DNA of 64,000 nucleotides from Betaproteobacteria bacterium UKL13-2. Lineage in GTDB: Bacteria > Pseudomonadota > Gammaproteobacteria > Burkholderiales > Usitatibacteraceae. Under the pieces are notes generated by a model. The model did no database searches. It worked only from the letters and a program-made list of their open reading frames with translations, and was not told where the DNA came from. The stretch is taken from contig CP012157.1 of assembly GCA_001602455.1 (NCBI GenBank), positions 739,733 through 803,732 of the forward strand, written 5' to 3'. Below, piece after piece: positions 36,353 through 45,621 of the stretch (position 1 is the first letter of the stretch; each line of letters starts with the position of its first letter). A program made the position numbers and the translations under genes.

Positions 36353-37834
36353 TCAACTTTCGCCCTCGTCGGCGGCAAGGTCCTTTGGCACCGCCGCAGA
36401 CCGCAATACCTCAAGTCGACTGTAGAGCGTCGAACGAGAAACGCCGAGGATCTTGGAGGCTTGTGTCATGTTTCCGTTGGCAATCTCAATGGCGGCATCG
36501 ATATACTTGAGTTCGACTTCGGCGAGTTTGCTGTCAAGTCTAAAGAGCGCACTCGCGGTAATTTCTGCTTTTGGACTGAGGGTTTCTGGCGACATTGCGC
36601 TTTCTTCCGCTTTGGGTATTTCAAACTCTTGCGACAGCGCCTCAGCGTTCACGCGATAACCCGCATATTTGGCGATGAGGCGAATGACGATGTTCTTGAG
36701 TTCGCGCACGTTTCCCGGAAAATCATAGGCGAGCCAAGCGGTGCGAGCCGCGTCATCAAGCGTAAAGACCTGCGAGTGCTGATGCTTCGCGTACATTTGT
36801 GAGAAGTGCTCCAGGAGTTTCAATTTGTCTTCGCCAAGTTCCTTGAGCGGCGGCAATGCAATCGAGAACACGGAGAGCCGGTGATACAGATCGGCGCGGA
36901 ACCGCCCCGCCTTGACCTCGGCGCGCAGATCCCGATTGGTCGCGGTGACGATTCGTGCCTTTGATTTTCGCGTTTGGGTCTCGCCGACGCGCTGAAATTC
37001 ACCGTTTTCGAGGACGCGCAGTAGCTTCGGCTGAAGCTCAAGCGGTAACTCGCCAATTTCGTCGAGAAACAACGTACCTTCGCCAGCGTCTTCGAAATAG
37101 CCCGACTTGGCATTTGTCGCGCCGGTAAACGCCCCTTTGGCATGGCCAAAAAGCGTCGCCTCGACCAAATTTGCCGAGATCGCGGCGCAGTTCAAGGCAA
37201 GAAAGGGTAGATCACCTCTTGGGCTAAGGTAGTGGAGCGCTTCGGCGACCCGCTCTTTGCCTGTTCCCGAAGGGCCTTCAATCAGTGCCGGAAACGTGGA
37301 CGAGGCGTAGATATCAATTTGCCCTTTTAGCTTGCGCATTGGCGGACTTTCACCGACCAACCCCTCGGCCAGTGGGTCGCTGTCTCGTGTTTCGGCTGAG
37401 GCGCCTTTTAACTGCGCCTCAAGTAGCGCCTTTAGCCTTGCAGGCTCGCACGGTTTAGGAACCAGATCAGCGGCGCCGAGTGCGCGTGCACGGCGAGCAT
37501 TGGACACTTCATTTTGTCCCGTCAGAACCAAAATTCTGATGCCTGGTACCCGCGCAAGCAAATCACCTACCAGCTTAAACCCCTCTGTCGGCTGATTCGT
37601 CGAAGGCGGCAGGCCGAGATCAATTAGAGCCAGTTTGGGTACGAAATCGCCAGCATCCAAAAGTTGCATCGCGGCGACACGGGAATCGCAGAAGCGAACG
37701 TTGAAGTCGTCCGACAACGTGAATGCGATCGTTTCGGCGATCAGTGGGTCGTCATCGACGACGAGTAACGTGGCTTTGGCACCACGTCCTCGACTGCTGT
37801 TGCTGGTGCTGGTGCTGGTGCTAATAGATACCAA
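36353..37834 (-). CDS. Sigma-54-dependent response regulator, NtrC class
   Basis: 493 residues. The receiver domain has VVDDDP (25-30), phosphoacceptor Asp72 in LALIDLGLP and Lys in LVPKPCEP. The AAA+ domain has Walker A GPSGTGKER and an intact GAFTGA loop for sigma-54 contact, plus LFLDEIGELP. The C-terminal Fis-type helix-turn-helix reads NMTQASKILGVSRSTLYSRLE. The only start I can find is TTG at 37834, with CAGG 5 nt and AAGG about 14 nt upstream, followed by an odd Ser/Thr repeat. It is the first gene of the minus-strand pilus block, 116 bp before mshM, and so a likely regulator of it. No partner histidine kinase is in the window. Confidence 0.88.
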   Translation of the reverse strand: MVSISTSTSTSNSSRGRGAKATLLVVDDDPLIAETIAFTLSDDFNVRFCDSRVAAMQLLDAGDFVPKLALIDLGLPPSTNQPTEGFKLVGDLLARVPGIRILVLTGQNEVSNARRARALGAADLVPKPCEPARLKALLEAQLKGASAETRDSDPLAEGLVGESPPMRKLKGQIDIYASSTFPALIEGPSGTGKERVAEALHYLSPRGDLPFLALNCAAISANLVEATLFGHAKGAFTGATNAKSGYFEDAGEGTLFLDEIGELPLELQPKLLRVLENGEFQRVGETQTRKSKARIVTATNRDLRAEVKAGRFRADLYHRLSVFSIALPPLKELGEDKLKLLEHFSQMYAKHQHSQVFTLDDAARTAWLAYDFPGNVRELKNIVIRLIAKYAGYRVNAEALSQEFEIPKAEESAMSPETLSPKAEITASALFRLDSKLAEVELKYIDAAIEIANGNMTQASKILGVSRSTLYSRLEVLRSAAVPKDLAADEGES

Positions 37835-38193
37835 TTGCCTGCTACCTTTTAAGAAGTCACGCCCTGATTTGGGGTAAGCACAAGAGAATAACCGAGACGC
37901 GTTGAATTCGGGCGATTACACACATGCTTAAGTCCGGATAAATGTGGTTTCGTGCTTCCAAGCAGCGGGCGGCCGGTGAAATACGCAAGAGAGCAATGTT
38001 AAAATAAGTTACTCGCTCGTCATTTGCGATGATTGCAACGACGTATGCGCCATTCACCCTGTTTCCACCATTCACCAGCGTTGCTATTGCAGTTCTACGC
38101 TCTAGAACGACGTTGCACATTGGCGCATTGAGTTCGGCACAGTAAGTTACCCAATTATTGCCTGCGCTTGTTAGGCGAATTAGATATCGGACA
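37835..38193. other. Divergent intergenic region, response regulator / mlaF
   Basis: About 360 bp without a supportable gene. It contains a short direct repeat (CACCATTCACC-like, around 38057-38080) and an AT-rich patch near 38000. Promoters for the regulator and the mla operon should lie here, but no consensus pair stands out. Confidence 0.45.
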
Positions 38194-39054
38194 ATGCGTT
38201 CCATTACCAATCCTGCTGAAAGACCATTGACGAGCGAGAATTTCGTTGAGATCAACAATGTTGATTTCAGCTATGGCAAGCGTGCAATCCTGAAAGGGAT
38301 TTCGATGACTATTCCAAAAGGAAAGCTCGTGGCAATCATGGGGGGCTCTGGCTGTGGCAAAACGACTCTCTTACGCTTGATTGGCGGACAGCTCAAACCT
38401 TCATCTGGACAGGTAAAGGTTGCGGGGCAAGTGGTGGGCGACCTCGACCGCGAGGCGCTTTATGCGCTGCGACGGAAGATGAGCATGCTGTTTCAATTTG
38501 GTGCGCTGTTTACGGATATGTCTGTATTCGACAACATCGCGTTTCAGTTGCGTGAGCATACTGAACTGCCGGAAGACATGATCCGCGACTTGGTGCTGAT
38601 GAAGCTGAACGCCGTCGGCCTTCGCGGCACGGCCAAGCTGTATCCAGCAGAGCTGTCTGGTGGCATGGCGCGTCGTGTGGCGTTGGCGCGTGCGGTCGCG
38701 CTAGACCCCGAATTGATCATGTATGACGAACCGTTCGCCGGGCTCGACCCAATTTCGCTGGCAGCGGTGGGCAATACCATTCGTCGCTTGAATGACACGC
38801 TAGGTGCAACGTCAATTGTGGTGACGCATGACGTGATCGAATCGCTACAAATCGTCGACTATCTATATTTTGTGGCCGACGGCAAGATTGTTGGCCACGG
38901 AACGCCAGACGACATTCGCGCGTCGACGGAGCCGTTCGTGAAGCAGTTTGTCCATGCCGAAATGGACGGCCCAGTACCGTTCCACTATCCGGCCGCACAG
39001 TATGCCGACGATCTGGGCTTGCCATTGGAAAAAAAATCGCGAGGCGCAGCATGA
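38194..39054 (+). CDS. mlaF: MlaF, ATPase of the phospholipid ABC transporter
   Basis: A 286-residue ABC ATPase with Walker A GGSGCGKTT, signature LSGGMARR, Walker B LIMYDEPFAGLDP and the H-loop VVTHDV. The FQFGALFTDMSVFDN segment is typical of MlaF. It powers the MlaFEDB complex, which moves phospholipids between the inner membrane and MlaC to maintain outer-membrane asymmetry. I start at ATG 38194 rather than the upstream TTG at 38158, because MRSITNPAE leads directly into the family N-terminus. It overlaps mlaE by 4 bp. Confidence 0.95.
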   Translation: MRSITNPAERPLTSENFVEINNVDFSYGKRAILKGISMTIPKGKLVAIMGGSGCGKTTLLRLIGGQLKPSSGQVKVAGQVVGDLDREALYALRRKMSMLFQFGALFTDMSVFDNIAFQLREHTELPEDMIRDLVLMKLNAVGLRGTAKLYPAELSGGMARRVALARAVALDPELIMYDEPFAGLDPISLAAVGNTIRRLNDTLGATSIVVTHDVIESLQIVDYLYFVADGKIVGHGTPDDIRASTEPFVKQFVHAEMDGPVPFHYPAAQYADDLGLPLEKKSRGAA

Positions 39055-39833
39055 TAGAACCGATTCGCGGTCTCGGTGCGCGCGGCATCGAAACCATCTG
39101 GCGTGGTGGTGCGATGGCACGCTTTTTTTGGCTCGTGCTGGTGCAGTCGGGTATGAGCTTTCGTCGCCTTTCATTGACGGTGCGTGAGATTTATTTTGCC
39201 GGTGTGATGTCGCTCGTCATCATCATGGTGTCGGGGTTGTTTGTCGGGATGGTGCTCGGATTGCAAGGCTTTGAAACGCTGCAAAAATATGGCGCGGAAG
39301 AAACGATGGGGGTCTTGGTCGCGCTCTCGCTGGTGCGCGAACTCGGCCCGGTCGTCACCGCCTTGCTATTTGCAAGTCGTGCCGGGTCAGCAATCACCGC
39401 TGAGATCGGCCTGATGAAGGCGACTGAGCAACTGAAGGCAATGGACATGATGGCGATCGACCCGGTCGCTCGCGTAGTGGCACCGCGCTTTTGGGCCGGC
39501 GTGATTTCGATGCCGATTCTGGCTGCTCTCTTCTCGGCGATGGGTATATTTGGCGGCTACATTGTTGCAGTCGCGTTAGTGGGGATCGATCCCGGTGTGT
39601 TCTGGGCGAATATGCAGTCGGCGGTTGATTTTCGATATGACATTTTGAATGGCATCATCAAATCAATTGCCTTCGGTATCGCTGTTTCAATTATTGCGAC
39701 GTTTGAGGGTTTTGATGCGGACCCGACAGCAGAAGGTGTTTCGCGCGCGACCACTCGTACCGTCGTGACATCGGCGCTGACGGTGTTGGCGATTGATCTG
39801 ATCTTAACGGCGTTTATGATTCGCGGACTTTGA
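39051..39833 (+). CDS. mlaE: MlaE, permease of the phospholipid ABC transporter
   Basis: A 260-residue inner-membrane permease of the MlaE/YrbE family with about five transmembrane helices. Conserved blocks are GLFVGMVLGLQGFETL, LVRELGPVVTALLFASRAGSAITAEIG and EQLKAMDMMAIDPV. Two copies bind MlaF, MlaD and MlaB. Its ATG lies inside the mlaF stop (ATGATAG), implying translational coupling. Length and motifs are normal. Confidence 0.96.
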   Translation: MIEPIRGLGARGIETIWRGGAMARFFWLVLVQSGMSFRRLSLTVREIYFAGVMSLVIIMVSGLFVGMVLGLQGFETLQKYGAEETMGVLVALSLVRELGPVVTALLFASRAGSAITAEIGLMKATEQLKAMDMMAIDPVARVVAPRFWAGVISMPILAALFSAMGIFGGYIVAVALVGIDPGVFWANMQSAVDFRYDILNGIIKSIAFGIAVSIIATFEGFDADPTAEGVSRATTRTVVTSALTVLAIDLILTAFMIRGL

Positions 39834-39902
39834 ATTGATCACCTGCTTGACAGGCTGCGTAGGTTGACGTGGCGAAGGTGACTTGCAGGTATAGAGGAAA
39901 AA

Positions 39903-40373
39903 ATGGATCGAAAAACAATTGACCTTTGGGTTGGCATTTTTTTGTTGTTGGGCTTTGGCGCTTTGCTATTTCTAGCGCTCAAGGTTGGCAACTTGGGCAG
40001 CGAGCGGACGGGTGCGCTCTACACCGTTGAAGCTCGATTTGAAAACATCGGCGGCTTGAAGTTGAAGGCGCCTGTCAAGAGTTCCGGTGTACTTGTCGGG
40101 CGGGTCACGGATATTCGGCTGGATCCTGAAAAATTTCAGGCTGTCGCGACGCTTTCAATCGACAAACGATTTGAGTTCCCAAAAGATACCGGCGCGTCGA
40201 TATTGACATCGGGCTTGTTGGGCGAGGTCTATATTGGCCTTGACGCTGGGGGAGACGACAAAAAATTAGCGCAAGGTGATCGCATCAAGATCACCCAATC
40301 TGCGGTCGTCCTGGAGCGATTGATCGGCCAGTTTATGTTTAACAGAGCGGCAGAAGGCCCTGACAAGAAATAG
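39903..40373 (+). CDS. mlaD: MlaD, MCE-domain substrate-binding subunit
   Basis: 156 residues with one N-terminal membrane helix (about 8-28) and a single MCE domain (about 38-118). Key blocks are ARFENIGGLKLKAPVKSSGVLVGRV and ILTSGLLGEVYIGLDAGG. MlaD forms a hexameric ring in the periplasm, giving a hydrophobic path for phospholipids between MlaE and MlaC. The ATG at 39903 follows GAGGAAAAA. The short C-terminus is within the family's range. Confidence 0.95.
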   Translation: MDRKTIDLWVGIFLLLGFGALLFLALKVGNLGSERTGALYTVEARFENIGGLKLKAPVKSSGVLVGRVTDIRLDPEKFQAVATLSIDKRFEFPKDTGASILTSGLLGEVYIGLDAGGDDKKLAQGDRIKITQSAVVLERLIGQFMFNRAAEGPDKK

Positions 40374-40445
40374 TCTTGGTTAGAGTGGTTAGAGCGTAAA
40401 CGTTGCAGCGTTGGCGGCGTTACATCACAACATGTCAAGCAAGGA

Positions 40446-41081
40446 ATGGTTCAAAAAATGTTTAAGAAATTGCTTAAGAAATTGTTAATTGTCGTTTCGA
40501 TGTGGGCCTTAGGCGGTGTTGCCTTCGCGCAGGATGCAACGCCCGATGAGCTTGTTCGCAAGAGCACCACAGAGGTTCTCGGCATGCTGAAGGCGGACAA
40601 AGAGCTTGCAGCGGGTGATCCCGCCAAGGTCGAAAAACTTGCGAATGAGAAGATTCTTCCTTACTTCAATTTTCAGCGGATGACGCAGTTGGCGGTAGGT
40701 CGCTCGTGGCGCGAGGCAACAGACTCGCAGAAAACGGCGTTGATCGATGAGTTTCGCCGCTTGTTGGTGCGTACCTATTCCGCTTCGCTATCGCAGTTCA
40801 AGAATCAAAATATTGATGTCAAGCCGCTGAAACTGACGCCGAGCGATACCGAAGTTGTCGTGAAAACGCTCATCGCACAGCCAGGGGCGCAGAGTATTCC
40901 GATCGACTATTCAATGGAAAAAACGAAAGACGGCTGGAAAGTTTTTGATGTGCTTATTGACGGCGTATCGCTGGTCACCAACTACCGTTCATCATTCTCA
41001 ACCGAGATCAAAAATAGTGGGATTGACGGGTTGGTCAAGTCGCTCGCTGATCGAAATGCGAAAAATGCCGCAAAAAAATAG
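40446..41081 (+). CDS. mlaC: MlaC, periplasmic phospholipid carrier
   Basis: 211 residues with a Sec signal peptide (Lys-rich start, hydrophobic core, cleavage near AFA|QD). The lipid-carrying fold is recognisable from NEKILPYFNFQRMTQLAVGRSWREA and FRRLLVRTYSASL. It ferries phospholipids across the periplasm. The start is ambiguous: AAGGA is only 1 nt from the ATG at 40446 but 13 nt from the ATG at 40458, which may be the true start. No mlaA/vacJ gene lies between mlaD and mlaC, unlike some betaproteobacterial versions. Confidence 0.92.
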   Translation: MVQKMFKKLLKKLLIVVSMWALGGVAFAQDATPDELVRKSTTEVLGMLKADKELAAGDPAKVEKLANEKILPYFNFQRMTQLAVGRSWREATDSQKTALIDEFRRLLVRTYSASLSQFKNQNIDVKPLKLTPSDTEVVVKTLIAQPGAQSIPIDYSMEKTKDGWKVFDVLIDGVSLVTNYRSSFSTEIKNSGIDGLVKSLADRNAKNAAKK

Positions 41082-41433
41082 CACCGCTGCGAGTTCTGTC
41101 AACTGCCACGAGCCGTCCTCATTTACATCAACGGTCGTTGGGGAAGTGTTGGTATTGGATGGTGCGCTGAATTTGGCATCCATGCCAACACGGCTCGCTG
41201 AAACGCAAGCCTATGCGTCACAAGCCAACTTGCCCGATTGTTTGACAATCGATTTTCAGAAAGTCGATGAAATCGATTCGTCTGGTGTCGCGTTGTTGTT
41301 GCATTGGCGTCGAGAGGCGGCAAAGCTGAACAAATCGTTGCGCTATGTGCATCTGCCAGCGAACCTCGTTGAGCTCGCCGCGCTTTATGGCGTGGACGGC
41401 ATGATTCAGTGCCCTTCGCAGAGCTGCGCGTAG
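41056..41433 (+). CDS. mlaB: MlaB, STAS-domain subunit
   Basis: About 125 residues with a STAS fold: an initial beta-strand GEVLVLDGALN, then CLTIDFQKVDEIDSSGVALLLHWRREA, the conserved helix-start Ser-Ser motif of STAS proteins. MlaB binds MlaF and stabilises the transporter. The frame overlaps the end of mlaC; ATGs at 41056 and 41065 are both possible starts, the second giving 122 aa. A longer frame back to 40945 lies inside mlaC and is not used. A terminator follows, closing the operon. Confidence 0.85.
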   Translation: MRKMPQKNSTAASSVNCHEPSSFTSTVVGEVLVLDGALNLASMPTRLAETQAYASQANLPDCLTIDFQKVDEIDSSGVALLLHWRREAAKLNKSLRYVHLPANLVELAALYGVDGMIQCPSQSCA

Positions 41434-41457
41434 GGTGTTGAGATAACGGTACATCTG

Positions 41458-41484
41458 GCGCCCTCCTGTGAGGGCGCTTCTTTT
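41458..41484 (+). terminator. Rho-independent terminator after mlaB
   Basis: GCGCCCTC / GAGGGCGC with a CTGT loop is followed by TTCTTTT, 24 bp after the mlaB stop. It separates the mla operon from the following ABC pair. Confidence 0.88.
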
Positions 41485-41498
41485 GGGCGGGTAGCCTG

Positions 41499-42398
41499 AT
41501 GGTCGCAATTGAAACAAGAGATGTTCGTAAGCGTTATGGCACGCTAGATGCGCTCGCGGGGGTTTCGCTCGATGTTCGGGAGGGCGAGTTCTTTGCGCTT
41601 CTTGGGCCCAACGGCGCGGGAAAAACCACGCTGATTTCGACCTTGGCCGGCTTGACCTCAGCCGACAGTGGTGGCTTGTCGGTGATGGGTTTCGATGTGG
41701 TTAAGGACTATCGGCAAGCGCGTCGATCACTTGGGATCGTGCCACAAGAAATTGTGTTTGATCCGTTTTTTTCGGTGCGCGAAACGTTGCGGTTTCAGGC
41801 AGGTTACTTCGGCATTTCTCGTAGTGCGGCGCTGGACGCTTGGATCGACGAATTGCTCGACAATCTTTCGCTTTTGGATAAAGCGGATAAGAATATGCGT
41901 CAGTTGTCCGGCGGCATGAAGCGCCGCGTATTGGTCGCGCAGGCGCTCGTCCACAGGCCCCCGGTGATTGTGCTTGATGAGCCCACGGCAGGTGTTGACG
42001 TTGAGCTTCGGCAGACGCTTTGGGCCTTTATTCGGCGGCTAAACCAAGCGGGGCATACGATTTTGTTGACGACCCATTACCTTGAGGAAGCGCAACAACT
42101 ATGTTCACGGATCGCCATGATGAAGCGAGGTGCCATTGTGGCGATGGACACCACAGATCATCTGCTGAACGCTTTTTCCGAGCGCGTGTTGAGAGTCATC
42201 ATTTCTGGAGAGCTGCCCCCGCCACTGGTCGCACAGCGTACGAAGCAGTCTGGCGCATGGCACTGTTTTTCGATAAATGACTACGCGGAAGTCGAGCCGC
42301 TGCTCGCCCAGATGCGCATGCAGCGTGTGGCGATCCAGAAGATGGAAGTCACTGAGCCAGACCTAGAAGAAGTGTTCTTGAAAGTGATGAGTAGATGA
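41499..42398 (+). CDS. ABC-2 type exporter ATP-binding protein (YadG-like)
   Basis: 299 residues. Walker A is GPNGAGKTT, signature LSGGMKRR, Walker B VIVLDEPTAGVD and the switch His is in LLTTHYLEEA. The C-terminal 70 residues form the regulatory extension seen in YadG/NodI-like ATPases. It must work with the permease that overlaps it by 4 bp. The exported substrate is unknown; in betaproteobacteria this pair commonly lies between mla and murA. The ATG at 41499 follows GGCGGGTAGCCTG, a weak ribosome site. Confidence 0.92.
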   Translation: MVAIETRDVRKRYGTLDALAGVSLDVREGEFFALLGPNGAGKTTLISTLAGLTSADSGGLSVMGFDVVKDYRQARRSLGIVPQEIVFDPFFSVRETLRFQAGYFGISRSAALDAWIDELLDNLSLLDKADKNMRQLSGGMKRRVLVAQALVHRPPVIVLDEPTAGVDVELRQTLWAFIRRLNQAGHTILLTTHYLEEAQQLCSRIAMMKRGAIVAMDTTDHLLNAFSERVLRVIISGELPPPLVAQRTKQSGAWHCFSINDYAEVEPLLAQMRMQRVAIQKMEVTEPDLEEVFLKVMSR

Positions 42399-43150
42399 TT
42401 GGTTTTCAAACGCTGCTCCTCAAAGAAATCCTTCGCTTCTGGAAGGTAGGCTTTCAGACGGTCGCTGCCCCGGTGCTGACGGCTATTCTGTATTTGCTGA
42501 TTTTTTCCCACGTCATGTCGGGTACCAACGCCGCATTTCCTGGCGTGAGCTACGAGCAGTTCCTGATCCCAGGGCTTGCGATGATGTCGATGTTGCAAAA
42601 CGCGTTTGCCAACACCTCATCGTCGCTGATTCAATCAAAGATTACCGGCAACATCTTGTTCATTCTGCTTCCGCCGTTGTCGCATTGGAATTTCTACTTC
42701 GCCTATGTGCTGGCCGCCATCGTTCGAGCGCTGGTGGTTGGTGCGGGAGTGTTCTTGGTCGGCTTGGTGATGGCGCACATTCCCGTGCATAACGGTGCGT
42801 GGATTCTGATTTTTGCGCTGTTGGGGAGTGCCATGTTGGGGGCGATGGGCATGATCGCGGGTCTATGGGCGGACAAGTTTGACCAACTTGCCGCATTCCA
42901 GAATTTCATCATCATGCCGCTGACATTTTTGTCTGGGGTGTTTTACTCCATCCACTCCCTGCCAAGCTCTTGGCAGTTGTTATCGCATTTCAATCCATTC
43001 TTCTATCTGATTGACGGCTTCCGCTTCGGGTTTTTCGGCAAATCGGATGTTTCGGTGTGGCTTTCGTTTGGCGTCACAACATTTGCATTTTTATGCCTCT
43101 CGGCAGTGACGCTTGCCCTGCTAAAATCCGGTTACAAACTAAGGCAATAA
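42395..43150 (+). CDS. ABC-2 type exporter permease (YadH-like)
   Basis: A 251-residue polytopic membrane protein with about six helices. The ABC-2 motif appears around GLWADKFDQLAAFQNFIIMPLTFLSGVFYSIHSLP, typical of YadH/NodJ-like permeases. It forms the channel with the preceding ATPase (4-bp overlap, ATGA). The substrate is unknown. No periplasmic adaptor gene is nearby. Confidence 0.92.
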   Translation: MIGFQTLLLKEILRFWKVGFQTVAAPVLTAILYLLIFSHVMSGTNAAFPGVSYEQFLIPGLAMMSMLQNAFANTSSSLIQSKITGNILFILLPPLSHWNFYFAYVLAAIVRALVVGAGVFLVGLVMAHIPVHNGAWILIFALLGSAMLGAMGMIAGLWADKFDQLAAFQNFIIMPLTFLSGVFYSIHSLPSSWQLLSHFNPFFYLIDGFRFGFFGKSDVSVWLSFGVTTFAFLCLSAVTLALLKSGYKLRQ

Positions 43151-43152
43151 CG

Positions 43153-43407
43153 ATGGTCACCCCTACCCAAATTGAAGGCTACCTGCAACAAAAACTCGAC
43201 TGTGAGTACCTCACGGTGGAGGGCGACGGCGCACACTTTCAGGCTGTTATCGTTTCATCAGCATTCGACGGCAAGTCGCGTGTCGCCCGACATCAAGTCG
43301 TCTATGGCGCGTTGGGAGATCGTATGCGTGAAGAAATTCACGCGCTGTCGATGAAAACCCTGACGCCCGCCGAATGGCACGCGCAGTCTCCCGCTTCCAG
43401 TCTTTAG
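43153..43407 (+). CDS. BolA/IbaG-family protein
   Basis: An 84-residue protein of the short BolA class with HFQAVIVSSAFDGKSRVARHQVVYGAL, including the conserved His used with monothiol glutaredoxins for [2Fe-2S] binding. The family helps iron-sulfur trafficking and stress responses. I start at ATG 43153, 2 bp after the permease stop, with AAGG upstream; the longer frame from 43057 runs inside the permease gene. It lies 18 bp before murA, a conserved neighbour of ibaG genes. Confidence 0.9.
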   Translation: MVTPTQIEGYLQQKLDCEYLTVEGDGAHFQAVIVSSAFDGKSRVARHQVVYGALGDRMREEIHALSMKTLTPAEWHAQSPASSL

Positions 43408-44676
<1,269 letters not shown>

Positions 44677-44730
44677 ACATATTGCGATAACCGGTTTGTA
44701 GAAAAACGTATGTAACCAGCGAGACTTGAT

Positions 44731-45378
44731 GTGATTACGATTGCCCTCTCGAAGGGTCGAATTTTTGAAGACACATTGCCGCTACTGGCCGCGGCGGGAT
44801 TGACGCCGTCGGAGGCTCCAGAAAACTCACGCAAGCTGATCATCGGTACCAACCGGGCCGATGTAAGGGTTGTGATCGTGCGTGCGTCAGATGTGCCAAC
44901 CTATGTGCAATACGGTGCGGCTGACCTTGGCGTTGCCGGCAAAGATGTGTTGCTCGAATCAAACACGCAGGGCATCTATCAGCCGCTGGATTTGAATATT
45001 GGCAAGTGCCGCATGATGGTCGCAGTCCAAAATGGGTTCGACTATGCTGCCGCGGTAAAGCGCGGCGCCCGTCTGAATGTCGCCACCAAATACGTCGAGA
45101 CGGCGCGTGAGCATTTTTCGAAGAAGGGGATGCACGTCAATCTCATCAAGCTATATGGCTCGATGGAGTTGGCACCGTTGACCGGGCTGGCCGAGGCGAT
45201 TGTGGATGTGGTCTCAACCGGCAGCACGTTGAAAGCGAACAATCTCATCGCCGTCGAGGACATCATGCCAATATCGTCGCGGCTGATTGTCAATCGTGCG
45301 GCGCTGAAGTTAAAGCATGACGCACTTCAGCCCCTGATGGATGCGTTCGCACAAGCGGTGCTGGCCGCGCAGCATTGA
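44731..45378 (+). CDS. hisG: ATP phosphoribosyltransferase, short form
   Basis: HisG joins ATP and PRPP, the first step of histidine synthesis. The 215-residue chain lacks the C-terminal regulatory ACT-like domain, so this is the short form, which in other bacteria needs HisZ for activity and histidine feedback. No hisZ is in this window. Motifs are [29 protein letters not shown] and the PRPP-binding [18 protein letters not shown]. The start is GTG (44731) with GAGAC upstream. A repeat-containing gap of 243 bp separates it from hisD. Confidence 0.96.
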   Translation: MITIALSKGRIFEDTLPLLAAAGLTPSEAPENSRKLIIGTNRADVRVVIVRASDVPTYVQYGAADLGVAGKDVLLESNTQGIYQPLDLNIGKCRMMVAVQNGFDYAAAVKRGARLNVATKYVETAREHFSKKGMHVNLIKLYGSMELAPLTGLAEAIVDVVSTGSTLKANNLIAVEDIMPISSRLIVNRAALKLKHDALQPLMDAFAQAVLAAQH

Positions 45379-45621
45379 ATTGCAAAAGTCGTTTATTGAC
45401 GGTCGTTTTCAAATGAAAACGTCTGGGTTTGCCCGTCTTTACTAGGGTTTGTAGTTTGGAGAACTTCTCGAAACCGTCGCGAGCGGGCGAAGTTTGTGCC
45501 GACGGGTTTGGCAAACACGGGACACGTACCCAGTGTACGGCGAGCACCGCGGGCGCGAAATTCGCCCACGCAGCAGGTTTATAGAAGTGCCCTTTTCTGG
45601 TATGTTGGTTCTTGGTTGAAT
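45379..45621. other. hisG-hisD gap with hairpin and repeat
   Basis: Besides the family B copy this gap holds a perfect 8-bp hairpin, CGTTTTCA-AA-TGAAAACG (45404-45421), without a T run. No gene is seen. Confidence 0.5.
45459..45592 (+). repeat. Dispersed repeat family B, copy 3, between hisG and hisD
   Basis: 134 bp with ends GAGAACTTCT / AGAAGTGCCC. It is nearly identical to the 23067-23200 copy through its first 90 bp, including GCGAGCGGGCGAAGTT and ACGGGACACGTACCCAGTGT. It lies 30 bp before the hisD start, so it must be in the hisGD transcript if the genes are one operon. Confidence 0.9.

Noticed and set aside
45404-45421. Hairpin after hisG as a rho-independent terminator
   Set aside because: The stem is AT-rich and no T run follows.
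45496-45621. N-terminal extension of hisD
   Set aside because: It also translates the family B repeat; HisD homology starts after the ATG at 45622.
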